Shown piece after piece: positions 45,372-58,330 of a DNA stretch of 64,000 nt. Each line of letters begins with the position of its first letter. The first letter of the stretch is position 1. The notes below the pieces were generated by a model. It was given only the letters and a program-made list of their open reading frames with translations. It had not been told where the DNA came from and did no database searches. The DNA comes from Bugulina stolonifera. Its lineage: Eukaryota; Bryozoa; Gymnolaemata; Cheilostomatida; Bugulidae. The stretch is from assembly GCA_935421135.1 (NCBI GenBank), contig OW285187.1, positions 26,784,429 to 26,848,428 of the forward strand, written 5' to 3'. The translations under genes and the position numbers were made by a program.

Positions 45372-45960
45372 ATCATATAACAAAAGACGAAACGGTCTGC
45401 CATCCTCCAATCAGATTTGGGGCCAAAAATCGGGACGACTCATATATGCTGCAATGCTGCTGGTCAGCATCTCAGCTCAGGATGGTACTAGGACCGGGCG
45501 TGTCCCTAGCCTTAGGCCCTCGGACTCGACCTGGGATGGGGTGGGTGCTTGACCTACCCCACCCACCGAATAAGTGTTGGAACTCAGGCTATGTCGGCAT
45601 TGATTATTTTCCTGGACCTGCGATTCATATATGTTACAATGCTGCCGGTCAACATCTCGGCTTCAGGTGGTGCTAGGACCTTGGGACCAGGTCTCCCTGC
45701 ATCGCTGCGGGGCCGGGTCCTTAGCCTTCGGCCCTCAACCCTTACTCGGGGCGGGGTGGGTACCCGACCCAACCCACCCGACACATTGGTGTTGGAGCTC
45801 GGGCTATCTACTTGAAGTTGTCTTCTTAATGCAAGGGAGCACAACTCCTCATGGAGTCATTGTAACAGAGGTCCTGTACATGCATGACCACAGTACATGA
45901 ACACAAGCGAGCAACTAATGCAGTGAGACTTTTGTCTCAGACCAAGCAGGAACTGCTTGT
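45372..45960. mobile_element. GC-rich dispersed repeat, copy A
   Basis: Related along its length to the repeat at 54217-54835. Both begin ATCATATAACAAAAGACGAA. Both contain two diverged tandem copies of a GC-rich unit of roughly 200 bp (with GGTGCTAGGACCTTGGGACC and TTAGGCCCTCG-type words), and both end in a 7-bp-stem hairpin (CAAGCAG-GAA-CTGCTTG here). The GC content is well above that of the surroundings. It has no terminal inverted repeats and no coding capacity. The family is unassigned; non-autonomous Helitron/Helentron-type elements share this architecture. Confidence 0.75.
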
Positions 45961-46331
45961 ATATACAAGTCATGTAAGTGGACTTAGTTATTAGTATGGG
46001 GAGGTAATAGTAATAATCACTTGGAGAATGAAGACAAGACGACAAATATCTGTTTAGCCATAAGAGCTATTGTTATAAATATATCCTTTAAACCTTGTAA
46101 ATATGTCCTCATAGCGAAACTATAGAAAGCCAGAGAAAAAACTTAAGAGCAATCTGTTTAAATCATTTAATACCCCAAGAACGCTTGAATTATGTTTTAA
46201 TGCCCCAAAGACCGCTTTGATGATGTCATAATGCTCTGAAGATCAGAAAATTTCTAATTGGAATCCTAGATGAGCCTGGGTAATGCAGGTGTTAAGCTGG
46301 AGAAACAAGCATGGCATTTTCTGGAACATTG

Positions 46332-46337
46332 TTTATT
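46332..46337 (-). terminator. Candidate TM9SF1 polyadenylation signal
   Basis: AATAAA on the minus strand about 465 nt after the TM9SF1 stop codon. Motif only. Confidence 0.25.
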
Positions 46338-46801
46338 CCTTTTTTCTAGCGTTACATGGAATGAACTCAACTGCCACCAGGTGGTAGGTACCCTTGAAAG
46401 AACTTATAACCAATAGTGGTAAGCCACAGAGAAATAAATAAATATATGCATAACATAATATCAATATAGTAGGTCTATGCATTGTAAAATATTGATACTA
46501 ACAGTGTATAGGAGGTATGGCCTCTGTAATATTATAATGTTAGAATGGCAAATCTATAAATATAAAGGTCCAAGATGGGGCAATGGCTAACAGATGGGTT
46601 TATGTTTCTAGAATTCCTCTCCTCAGATCTGAATACCATCTACATGTAGCTAAGTTTAAGGTGGGGAAAAGTTGAACAGGTTTGATTTCTCCATTAAAGT
46701 ACTATCGTCAGACCTAGCTAGTACTTTCAATGTTAATACACAACCACCAGGGTGGGAGGGAGGGAACTGTATAATGATTTAAGCCTACGTGCAGTTTGAT
46801 C

Positions 46802-49800
46802 TCAGTCCATCTTAACATTGGCGTAAATATATCTGACAAACTTAAGAGATGAAAAGAATCCAATTGTTCCAAGAGATAAGAAGAATACGTAGCAAGTGAG
46901 GATGGTATATCCAAAAAACTGTACGGTCTGCAGTGCTCCCGACATAGACGATCTGTTGTAGAAGAAGAACATGGAGTATCCAAACACAAAGAGGGAAGCC
47001 GACCTACAAAACCAACCAAAACATTGTATGAATAAGTAAAGACCTGTAACAGCATTATTATTACAAGGAACAGTGGAACAGTAGCCTATTTATTACTCTA
47101 GAAATTCTACCAAAGGTTCTACTATTGTAGAATTTAAATGCCAGAGAGCGGCATTTCACTTAAAAATATATAAAATACATAAAGAAAGCAAATAAATTCA
47201 GCTGAGATATTGATTAAAAAACAGATAGTTTAGTGGTGTGAGCTTTCATGTTATCAGTTCTTTGGTAAACCTAGTGTAGTGGCCACAGACACAGGGTTAT
47301 CATGGGCCAACTGTGTGTTGCGTTATCTATCACACAGAAGATATGTGTGTGGAGACTGTTAATGAGGAGCCAAAATAACTGTAAATGCAAATGTTTGTTT
47401 AGCCCAACTAGACAAGCTAATCAGAATGTCAATGGAGCAGGGAAACAAAATGATTAAATCAAAATCTGAATGTTATCTAACGAAATGTGTTTGCAAATGC
47501 CTTTGTTAATTTGATAAGACAGTAGTGAAACAATGAGTGTAGTGCTAATGTAGGAGTAGGAGGGTATGATGCCTTCAAGACAGCATAGAGGTCAGAGGTC
47601 ATATGGAGTGTGCCACTAATTTATCTAACAACTACGGGCAGCTGCAGCTGACAAAGAAACTGGGATTTTGCATGATTTTGCCCAAACAGTATCATTTTAA
47701 TGATGCTCAGTTCAACAGAATTTCAAGTCACAGATACTGATAAAACCTGCGCCGTATTGTAGTAAAGATTTACTAGGTATTTGGGTGGTGCACCCAAATA
47801 ATATTAGCCCAAATCCCCATTCATAAAATATCAGGAAGTAGTGGAGCTAGAGAAATTCTATTCATAGGTAACATTGTATAGAGCGTAGGACGTCACAAGC
47901 CATGTTATTGCAGGACAGGTCATAGTGTGAATATACATGTAAATCACGAGACTTCCTTAGGTTTCAGCACTCACTGTTTACTACTCTGCTGTTTACACCA
48001 GCAGTTTTAGTCTGTTTACTTTTCCAAACATTGAAAACATGGCTGCGATTGGTCCATAAAAATATCTACGCTGTCATGTATGTTATGCAATTTTGCAGGG
48101 GAAAACCTATACCAAGTGAATTATATTTTGTCCTGCTGTTTTTTGTCCAGTATTTCCCCCTTTATTTGTCATCAGTACCACATTACGTAGACAAGGGTAG
48201 GGACCTGCACATGCGCTTCACCTGTCTTTCTAACAGCCTATTTGGCTACACTCCAATTTCATCAACAATAGGCAATGTCAATATGTTAGCCTATTGCCTA
48301 CTACATTATATAATTATAAACTGTTGCACACACTGGCCCAAATACTATTGCAATTATTGGTTTTGCATTTGCTTTTGTTTCGTACTATGGGAATTGAGAT
48401 TTTTTGAATAGGAGAAATCTGGGGCAGCAGCAGAAGTAAATAACCTGATAATTTGTTACACTGAGAATATAACTCCAAATTACCCACAGGGGTAACTTGT
48501 TCAACTCCCTTAGAATGTAACTTTTGAATGCAAAACTAACAAAATGTTGAGTGGAATTACTAGTAATTATCTTTGTATTGTGTTTTTTCAAAACTAAAAT
48601 GTTTTCGATTGGCCAAAATATAGAGATGCACATAGAGAGCTGTACTCATGTGCTCATGTACTAACATAACTTACCCAGCAGTAAATATAGAGCGCCACCA
48701 CCACCTGTAGTCTTCAGCGTTGAGTTGAAAGTAGATGAGGGCCACAGTGATACAGGCTGTAACTAGCAGTACCATGATATAGACTATTCCTAGGATACCC
48801 CAGAGTGTGTATTGTTCCCTACCCCACAGCGTGGAGAATATGTAGTACAGTTCAACTGATATAGCGCTGCAATAAATTATAATAGCACTACAACAGACAT
48901 ATATAGAACTACAAATATATATTGTTCTAATGTTGCTATTTGAAGATGCTGAAGATGTAACAGAGTCTATCAACCATATACTCGTATACTACGAGTAATA
49001 TAGTGTGTGACTAGCAGATCACAAGAGTATGTTATAAATCACTAACAGGTGAATAGGATGCAATATCCCAGGGGGAGGGGGTAAGGGTGGGGTCCTACCC
49101 TGCTACTATTGAATACATATAAGGACAGGGAAGAGGTGTTCCATTACAGTGAGGGAGAGTACTGAACTTCAGCCTATTATTAGAAGTAACAGGCTGAGAC
49201 ACTGTAATACAGAATATACAAATTGTGGATGTACATCGGAGCAGGAGAGAGCGGTATCCTACCTGAATGGAAGGAATCCACCAATCAGCAGCTGTATCGG
49301 GGTAGACCTAAACCAGGGTAGGCGGGGCAACTCTCTAGCTATATTCTTGGTACGGCATGGTGAGTCAAATGTAGAAGCGGAATTTTTCCCAATGATTCCC
49401 CCGATAACAGTCAGTGGGTAACCAACTAAAACACAATATAACATAACATATGTGTACGTATATATGTGATACAACATATGTGTATGTATAATATGTAATA
49501 TAACACATGTGCACGTATATGTAATATAACATATGTGTATGTATAATATGTAATATAACATATCTGTACGTATATGTAATATAACATATATATGCACATA
49601 TATGTAATATAACATATTTGTACGTATAAGTAATGTAACATATGTGTATGTATATATAATATAACATATGTGAACATACATGTAATATAACTATGTGCAC
49701 GTACAGTATATGTAATATAACATATGTGTACGTAATGTAATATAACGTACATGTATGTGTATGGATATGCAATATAACATATGTGCATGCATATGTAATA

Positions 49801-52800
49801 TAACATATGTGTACGTACATGTATAAGTAGTGTATTAAGTGTATAGAACATGAACATACAAACCTGCTATACAATGTGTATGCATAGAGACACAATACCA
49901 GCATTCCACATGTAATGATATAGTGAACTATGCACCAGGAAATAAATCTATTTAGAACTTTGAAGCATATTATATAATTTTAGATGCTGCATAAGGCCAC
50001 CCACACTGACACTGCTCTAGAGGTGCTATGGTATTAAATCCCAACATGTTACACGGGGACATAGCTCTACTCTGACTATGTACTGCCTCACTAAATACAC
50101 AGGTGATATACGTGTATGAGTTGACACATGCTACAAATAGACTGTACTTACTGACTAGCCAGAAAGACATGAGAAATAGTATAGTGGTCCAGGGTAAGGC
50201 CTGTGTAGATCCATAAGCCCAGGCTACAGAGTTCATAATACTCCACACAACAAACAGAGGCACTACAATGGTGAAATAACTTGTGATATACACAGCACAT
50301 GACTGCAATGCCAACATTATCTACATTCTAAGCACATATTTCAACTGCTGTACAGTATAACATTGTTCTGGAGATGTACATATTCCTATACTACATGCAT
50401 GTGCAGAATTGTCCTCTCCTACATTGTCCTTCTAAATGAGAGGACAATTTCATGAAATGTATTATAAATGAGCCAACACCACAAGTTACAGTACTTGTAC
50501 ACTCGCACACATACATGTACGTACATGGATATAATAATTTGATCTATCTACAGTATCACAAAACTTACCTGCAAACAGACAGGATGTGAGGTTGACATTC
50601 CACACCCACCTCTCGCCTTCCATCATTCTGTACATACCAGCAGCCACATAACCCGCCACACCTAACCAACAACAGAAGTATCGTTTAAGTGAACATGTTT
50701 GTCTTCTGTGCAGCAATTTAATGAAGCAAATGTTAAGATTGAATAATAAATACTTCTTGGAATCAGGTTATAGCAGATAAAACGCTTTGGGTTCCCATTA
50801 GTAATAGAAACACCATAGAAAAGCTGAATAATAAGTACTACAAGTATATTATACTAACAATAGTACATTAATTCATATAAATTATGATGTATATATCACC
50901 TTGGTATATAAGTATGGTATAGTACCATATATAATGGATATATTACGACGGCATATAAGTATGGTATAGTATTATATGATGGATATATGACCATGGTATA
51001 GGATTCTTACATGAGGTGAAGGCATACAGGAGGATAGCAGCTGTATTTAATTGACCATGTTTGTGTACATTGAATGTACCAAGTAAAGCTAGTAGTAGAC
51101 ACCCAGTAGCTACAGTGAGAAACTGTGATCCAACTCCTGCAACATATACACAGCACTACATATATACAGTACACACCAATATAATATTGATACACACATA
51201 TATACATAACAATATTATATACCTGTAAATGTGTAAAGATTCTAAGAGGACAATTTATTATAATAGTGGGTCAGGTGTGTTTCAATATGAACAGCTGCAT
51301 TTACATTTTTACCAGATACTTGTACTACATTATTTACAACTGATTACATAATAGTTATGTCAATGTCCTGGAAGAAGAGATGTAGGTGGGAAGCGGCTAT
51401 GTGGGTAAAGATAGTATTAGCCTGTATTCATGAAAATACACCTTCTCAACAGTTTGTGCAGTTATTTTTTCAACCAACCATAGAGATTTAGTTGAACAGT
51501 GACAGACAACTCCAAAATATAAATCAGTTTGAAAAATATTGGAGACCATTATTTTTGTAGGAAGACAACTCCTATGTTAACTCACAAAGACTTCAATCTT
51601 TCACCTACTTGTACATGTACATACAGGTTCATTCTCCTCCTATAATTACTAGTCTTATCTAGTTCAAGTGACTATTGTCAAGCAACTTACATACCTAATA
51701 CTGCACAGAAGAGGCTCTTCTGTTTAGGGAATCTGAAGACATCAGTGTGTATTATTTTCCAGCCATTATCTTCTTGATCGGACTCGTCAACATCCAGGTC
51801 ATCGTTATACTTGGCAAAATCATTCTTCAATACTCTCGACTGTAACAACATCCATTCACATGAACGTATTGATACTATACATACATGTATAGTGTATACA
51901 CTAGAATTCTAGATGGTATCCGTGTAGTGGGACATTTGTGCATCTATACTACATGTGGGCTCAACACATATTACATACATGCGCATAATTATACTACAGA
52001 TGCTGCATGCTCGGGTCAGTGCTTGAAAATGAACTCAATACTAATACTTGACAATACTATCATAAAACAATCAATATTCAATACTTCGGTCACAAATTCC
52101 AATATAAATATAGAAATTTCCAATACCCAATAGTTGTGTATATTAGATCCCAAACTTGGCACATGCACGGCATGCACATTGCATGCATATTCACCCACAG
52201 TGTATATACAAAATATGTGATACTAACAAATATATACACAGTATTACATGTAGATACTAACAAGTACATATGCACCTGGATTACTTACCAATATTATGAT
52301 GACAAATCCAACAAGCAGAACGACTAACACCATTGAGTTGATCACAGACAGCCAGTGAATCTGTATATGATAAACCAACAGCAGGAATTAGACTTGTTAA
52401 TGGACGAGACAATATCTTTATAACTAGACAAGAATACTAGACATTCTATTCACATCTCTGTGTGTAACAAAATATGAAATACATACATATTTTCCACTGA
52501 TTGCATAGATATGAATGTACACAAATATGCAGGACAAACCTCTAAAGTCTGAGGGAAAAACTTAGATTTCTTCACAAATGTTGCTCTTTCCTTGGGTGTA
52601 GCACTAAAAGTAGAGGAACCAACAACAACAGTGAAATAAAAGGGATAATGGCATAGAATGGCCCCATCAATACTTTTATCACACATATGATTTCCATTAT
52701 CATCGGGAACTCGCTTCCTAACAACTACTTTAGCGTACACCATGCATACAAACCACACACCAAAACAAACATTATATTACACCACTAACACTGATGATGA

Positions 52801-55800
52801 TGAAACTCTCTAATGAGTTGCCTACTCTCGCACATTTACTACATCAAATCACAAGTGATATAACTACTTCCGGACACAAGCTATATGTACAAGCTATGGA
52901 AATGTACTGAGAGATCATTTTTATGCGAAACACAACAGCAGCTGAAACCCTAAATATCAATATAAAAATATGCAATTCCTCTGATCCAAAAGATAAAGGT
53001 TTCTCTCAACTTGATAACCGTGACAAGCACAGTGTTAGTACAATGTACAAGGTATGTCCTACTAAAAGCATTCTGTTGCATTACATTGGTCAACTAAATA
53101 TAGATGTTTGTTACTAACTCTGTAGGGTTCCATGATACGGAGTATGTGAAGGTGACTAGTACATTGGGACTCTCCTCTGTTATATCCAGAGCTCTGTCAT
53201 CAAATGTAGATACGTTTGCTGTTATAATCTACAGCAGACAGTATGCATGAGTAGCACCTCCCACTTGCCACACTTTGTATTCAACAAATAGTATCGCTAA
53301 GTCACAGAGGTGAAAAGAGTCACAACATAATAACAAATGTAATATACACTTAATTAACCAATAGTAACGCATATTGTGCTTGTTCATTGTATGTATCTAT
53401 GGGATGTCGTACATTTTGACCGTTATACTGGAATGTAAAGTGTAGGTGAGTGTAGAGGTACATCTTGTGTCTATGTGGAAGGATACCTTCCTCGTCCAGG
53501 TGGCCGATGAAACCTCGAACTGGCAGATCATCTACAGCAATAGGAAAAGCAGAGTAATTTCACATTGAATTACATAATAGGCTAAATATTTGATATCAGG
53601 CAACATTCCTACTCCTATAATTGATGTGTTCTACTACAATAATTTTGAAATAGGCTATATAATAGGCTATGTACAGAATAGAGTGGCCTACTGCTCAACT
53701 TTTGCACACCCTGAATGTTATTTTAAGGAGGTGCTGACCATTACTCACCATTTCAACCCAATTAACAAGGACATTCTATACTAATGTGAGCATGTTTAGC
53801 CGGACGCTACACACATAATTGTTGAAAATTATTCACTCTGATTGAGTATAAGTTAACATTTATGTCACAAAAGTCCATGTCTTCGTAAATTAACATAACA
53901 AATTAGTTCAGATGAGGTAAACAAAAATAAAGTACAATGTATGTTGGTATTACATACCTATAACAAACTCAAAGTAGTATAGATCCTCAATAGCATCCTT
54001 GATCTGGGCCAGATCCTCTGCACTGTAATGCTTGTCACACAGTTTCTCATCTTTCACATCCTCTGAGTGAGAGAATACAGCATATTTTAGTAGTTAATAG
54101 GATGATACAAATTATCCAATAGATATTAGCACAAAAAAGTCACTAAGTACACCTTACCCTAGGTATACCTATTTGTAATATCTTTGAATATGTAACAATG
54201 TTTACAACTCCTATACATCATATAACAAAAGACGAAATGGTCTACGGTCTGTGGTCTGCCGTCCTCCAATCAGATTTGGGGTCGAAAACTGGGATGACTC
54301 ATATATGTTGCAATGCTGCCGGTCGGGATCTCGGCTCCGGGTGGCGCTAGGACCTTGGGACCGGGCCCCCCTGCATCGCTGCCAGGGTGGGTCCCTAGCT
54401 TTAGGCCCTCGGACCCACCCGCCGACTAAGTGTTAGAACTCGGGCTATGCTGGCAGCGGAGAGCCTCTTTATATATGATACAATGCTGCCGGTGAGGATC
54501 TCGGCCACGGGTGGTGCTAGGACCTTGGGATCGGGTCCCCAGGCATCGCTACGGGGGCGTAGCCTTAGGCCCTCGACCCTTACCAAGGGCGAGGTGGGTA
54601 CTCGGCCCACCCTACCCAACACATTGGTGTTGGAACTCAGGCTATCTACTTGGAGTTGCCTTCTTAATGCAAGGGAGCGCAACTCCTCATGGAATCATTG
54701 AAATATACCTATGCCACCAGAGGTCCGGTACATGCATGACCACAGTGCATGAATACAAGCCATAATTACACACGAGCAAAGCGTGCAACTAATGCAGTGA
54801 GACTTGCGTTGCAGACCAAGCACGAAGTGCTTGTGTTAGAAAACTTCATCTTTAAGCAACAATTTAAATTATATGAACTTACTTTTAAATGAGATTTTAT
54901 AGAGTGATTTTGCCATGCGATCTCCATCCAGTACTTCGCCCAAAGACAATGGCTTGTGCTCAATCTGAAAGGTAATGGATGGATAGTAACAATCTAGACA
55001 TAGTTTACCAGTATTAAAGGGGAGGAGTTATAAAACCATTGAATACTTTCTTCAGGCGTTGTCAGGTGATTTGTATGTATATTCAGTGCAGCCTCTCTTA
55101 CTCGGGCTTGCAGCAATTGTTCTGAAAGTTGTAGAGTTGTCTTCTCTTGCTCTCACTGGATATCAACGCTAACGGTTTCTGCTTTAGCTGCAACTTTGAG
55201 ATGAAGACACAAGCCACTTTATACAAGCTTTTCAGAATTTTAGCGTTTTATAAGAAAGATTGCAAAAAATAAAAAATCACGGTACATTTCAGTACATGAT
55301 TACTTTTGCAAGTATTTTTTTAACATTCCTGTGGCTTTTTATAGCAGATAGCAATTGGCTGCACTAAATAAAGTTCAATGTGCGACGTTATTTGAAACTC
55401 CTATAGGTAGAGTTACATGTGGTTGTACAGTGGAAAACGCTAACACAGGAATTCACTACTGGTATCTAAATATAGACACCTACGAATTTATTAGTGCACA
55501 ACAAACACATGTCACAGCCACTTTAAGCCTACCTTTTCCGGACTGCAAACTGGGATTTCATAGTAGTGATAGGTCTCATGTACATTGAAGTAGGGCCCAA
55601 CCTTGTTCACATAGACTTCAACCTAAATTGAACAAATATAGATATTTATACATGATATGCAAATAAATGGTGCAAGCAAGCTTTCCATGTGAGTTTAATA
55701 TGAGTGGAGTAGGTTGCTTGCGTGCTTTTTCCCAACTGAACTGCATTGATAAGGGATAAGCAGCACTTGAAATGACTTCCAGCTACAGACCTTTGTCTTT

Positions 55801-56774
55801 GGAAAGTCACTAGACTAGGCATGACATATCTCTGAGCCACTACCAGCATCCCTTCTATCAGTTATTATATCGGTGCAGATTATTATACGATTATTAACCC
55901 ACTAGTGACTATTTTACATATATTGATATACTTTAAAATGGGTAAATCGGAAGGTCAAAGACAATTTTAAACCAAAACCGAAGAAAAGCAGAGATGGTAA
56001 TGCGTGGGTAATGCCAAGCACTAACTCTGACCGCACTTTAGTCATTTTTCACTCACAGCTAGCCTGCTGATGTTACACGCACGCACTAGGCTAATGTACT
56101 GTAGTGTATAGCTAACACTATTCTCAATGTCATATATTATTTGATAACTACTACTAACTATAATTAATAATAATAAGTTCGTCATTCGTCATTAAGTTTT
56201 AGTAGAGTAGGCTAAACATGAAATTGGGCTTGTCAACCCCCTACCGCTTAATATATGTATAATGCTTAGCTAAGCAAAAACACTGCAAACAACTTGGGAT
56301 ACAATTTTGTTTAGAGTTAGAACAGAGCCGAGAGAGTCAGAGTGAAGAAAAAATTAAAATTAATACAAATAATGAATATTAATAATTATAATAGATTAGG
56401 ATTAAATACCATATTCCCTAAAAAGGTACGATATTTAGCATATTTATACAGCACAGGCTTGCCAAGTTCCACTGATGAAAGTTAGGAAGATTTGGGTGGG
56501 AGGGTATCCATTTTGGGTGAGGTACCAAATTTTGAGTTGAAAATCAGGGAGTAGACAGTAGTCTGCTCGATTGCTGCGGGATCTGGGAGACTTGGTAAGC
56601 CTGATACAGCAAGAGGGCACATTCAAGTTAGTAATCGTCACAATTTTCAGCAACTAACACAGTATTATTTACCTTCTCATCGCTCATATAGTTGGTAACA
56701 GCTTGTACTCCAAAAATACATAGAATAACAAGAAGCAAACCAAAAAAGTGGAGAGCTTTAAACGACGTAGCCAT
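46802..56774 (-). CDS. TM9SF1: Transmembrane 9 superfamily member 1 (nonaspanin)
   Basis: Nine-pass protein of the endosomal/Golgi system, implicated in trafficking and autophagy. Exons: 56774-56673, 55622-55533, 54964-54883, 54062-53958, 53531-53413, 53228-53119, 52603-52540, 52360-52289, 51839-51695, 51136-51011, 50661-50569, 50262-50152, 49425-49263, 48866-48675, 47003-46802; 591 aa (human 606). A signal peptide (about residues 1-24) is followed by a lumenal domain with YVNKVGPY and [16 protein letters not shown], the diagnostic TM9SF1-type stretch. TM1 begins near residue 229 ([15 protein letters not shown]). Conserved GERWVWN, NGSTQALP-like [36 protein letters not shown] and EDYRWWWRS follow. 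The C-terminus NVKMD carries the KxD-type Golgi retention motif. All exon phases match. No breaks are seen. Confidence 0.96.
49433..49826. repeat. Degenerate ATAACATATGTGTACGTATA repeat in TM9SF1 intron 12
   Basis: About 14 irregular copies of a 25-30 bp unit built on AATATAACATATGTGTACGTA start a few bases inside the 3' splice site of exon 13 (49425). It produces long Tyr/Ile/His-rich open frames on the minus strand that are not genes. Confidence 0.85.
50407..50449. repeat. Hairpin with AATTGTCCTCTC stem, TM9SF1 intron 11
   Basis: AATTGTCCTCTC (50407-50418) pairs perfectly with GAGAGGACAATT (50438-50449) across a 19-nt loop. The stem is nearly the same as in the hairpin at 13098-13136. Confidence 0.7.
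54217..54835. mobile_element. GC-rich dispersed repeat, copy B, in TM9SF1 intron 3
   Basis: Second copy of the 45372-45960 family, in the same orientation. It contains the two diverged internal tandem units and a 3' hairpin CAAGCAC-GAA-GTGCTTG. It fills most of intron 3 (54063-54882). It is GC-rich compared with the flanking intron and has no coding capacity. Confidence 0.75.
56454..56603. mobile_element. hAT-like MITE, copy 1, in TM9SF1 intron 1
   Basis: A 150-bp element with terminal inverted repeats CAGGCTTGCCAAGTT and (inverted) CAGGCTTACCAAGTC. It is flanked by a perfect 8-bp duplication ATACAGCA at 56446-56453 and 56604-56611. Eight-base duplications and CAG-starting termini are typical of hAT elements. 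No coding capacity. Confidence 0.85.
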
Positions 56775-57473
56775 TTTGCTACCAGGCAACAACTAACCTA
56801 GTGAAGAATAATATATAGTGTTAGCTTCTCGACTGAAACGCATCAGTACGGCTGTAATTTTAGCTACCAGTGTGTGAAAAAATTGCCAAGGAACTGAATC
56901 GCCAAGTAGAATGCGACAACATGTCTTCTAATTTTAGACAATAAATAATTGTTTTAAAAATAATGAAATAAAATAAAAACAAATATAATGATCTGAAACA
57001 ATGAGCCACAAAAATCAAACCACATTTGATAGAAACGATACTTTTAATGCTCACGTTTTTTAAAGTAGCACGCCCATTTAAAAAGGAAAGGAAAAGTTTT
57101 AGTTTATTTGATCAGGAAGTAATTTTATCTCTGGTTCCACATTTAGTTGTATTTATGCAATACGATTTATGTAATACAGTATTATAGATTTTGTTAATAA
57201 TTTATGTTTTATTAGTAGGCTCTTCTAAGTTCTTATTTCTATTTGTTCAGCAATGTGACAGCGTGAGTGAAGGGCAATCGCTATCACTATGACTATCAGT
57301 ATCAGTCGACCAATGATGGCCACCTGCTCACTTACTCACTTACTCTTTACTCGGTGTGATCATCACACTGGACCTTCCTAGAGGGAGGAGATGTGCCATA
57401 TAGCTATTGGGCTGGACATTTTGTGGACAGTAGTCTTACTGTATTGAGTAAAAGTAGTCTGTGTCACATCAGA
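56775..57473. other. Upstream region of TM9SF1
   Basis: Presumed TM9SF1 promoter and 5' UTR. AT-rich; no distinct motif or exon is recognised. Confidence 0.4.
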
Positions 57474-57616
57474 GAGGCTTGCCAAGTTCGACTGATAGAA
57501 ATCAGGGAGATTCAGCATATAGGTGGGGGGTGTCCATCTTAGGTGGGGTGGGGTACCAAAATTTGAGTTGAAAATCAAGGAGTCTCCTGCAGAATCAGGG
57601 AGACTTGGTAAGCCTG
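57474..57616. mobile_element. hAT-like MITE, copy 2, upstream of TM9SF1
   Basis: A 143-bp relative of the MITE at 56454-56603 in the same orientation. It shares the ends (G)AGGCTTGCCAAGTT and ACTTGGTAAGCCTG and the internal words GGTACCAAA and TTTGAGTTGAAAATCA. The flanks ACATCAGA (57466-57473) and ACATATGA (57617-57624) match at 6 of 8 positions, as expected of an older target duplication. Confidence 0.8.
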
Positions 57617-57761
57617 ACATATGATAACTACTAGCCACAAACAGCGGTATTGCTGAATCCCAGGCCCATTATATTTAGCACACAAGTGAGGCACTCTCCT
57701 TGCACCGATGGTGATTAGGAGTGTTCTACCTAATCTGAGGTAAATGACTGAACAGTATCGT

Positions 57762-58330
57762 CTAGCTTGTCGGTGCAGATGTCGTGGTTGTGGGCTGCTC
57801 TGTACGTACTCCTTGATTGAGTCTAATCCTCATGTCCCTGATTGTACTTGGGAGGAGGCTATTTAGGTATTTGTTTCTGCCCACCCCTACTGACCGGAAG
57901 AGTCCCATTGCCTGGGAACGAGTCTGTATAGTTTTTACTGTTGGCTGGCTCAAAATATCATTATAAGCTGCTCTAAGAGCTGTTCTTCATTCGTCAAGCT
58001 CTTTAGTAAACGGCCAACACACCGGTTTTCCTCTTCAGTTCAATTGGTTGCAAATAAAGCTTCTCCATAGCTCTCTCTGCCCTTGATGTTGGAGATGAAT
58101 CGTACAGCATCCACCAGCACATTCACTAAGTCAGCAGTATCTTTTTTACTTCTTGTTGGATTCTATGCAGTGCTTGTGTACTCAAGCTGTGGCAGACACA
58201 AGGTGTTGTAGATAATCAGCAGTGCCTGTTTATGGGCCCAATAGAGGGCTCGCTTTATCATGCCTGTGTTCTGGCTTCCAGCACCATCTCCGATATGAGA
58301 GACCTGTACTGAGTGTGGTTTAGGACCAAG
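57762..58330 (-). pseudogene. Decayed non-LTR retrotransposon (LINE) fragment, reverse-transcriptase C-terminal end
   Basis: On the minus strand, pieces typical of the region after the LINE reverse-transcriptase catalytic core can be read: IKRALYWAHKQ, then YNTLCLPQLEYTSTA-stop-NP, then a KKDTADL...DAVRFI block, and finally NKYLNSLLPSTIRDMR. In-frame stops and at least one frameshift separate them, so it is inactive. The 5' part (endonuclease and catalytic core) is absent. The clade cannot be assigned from this short piece. Confidence 0.7.

Larger units (their letters stand above)
38350..46801. other. Gene-poor spacer between the RBM24/38-like gene and the TM9SF1 3' end
   Basis: Apart from the repeats listed separately, I recognise no gene. 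An isolated exon-like segment is at 39320-39359 (minus). The first part must hold the promoter of the RBM24/38-like gene. Confidence 0.5.

Noticed and set aside
45338..45900. Open frames in the GC-rich repeat (also at 54251-54765)
   Set aside because: Low stop frequency follows from high GC; frames are not conserved between the two copies.
48031..48411. 126-codon + strand open frame, Cys/Tyr/Phe-rich
   Set aside because: It lies opposite TM9SF1 intron 14, has no family similarity and looks like chance hydrophobic sequence in AT-rich DNA.
49259..49904. Long Tyr/Ile/His-rich minus-strand open frames in TM9SF1 intron 12
   Set aside because: They derive from the degenerate ATAACATATGTGTACGTA repeat; only the part below 49425 is a real exon (TM9SF1 exon 13).
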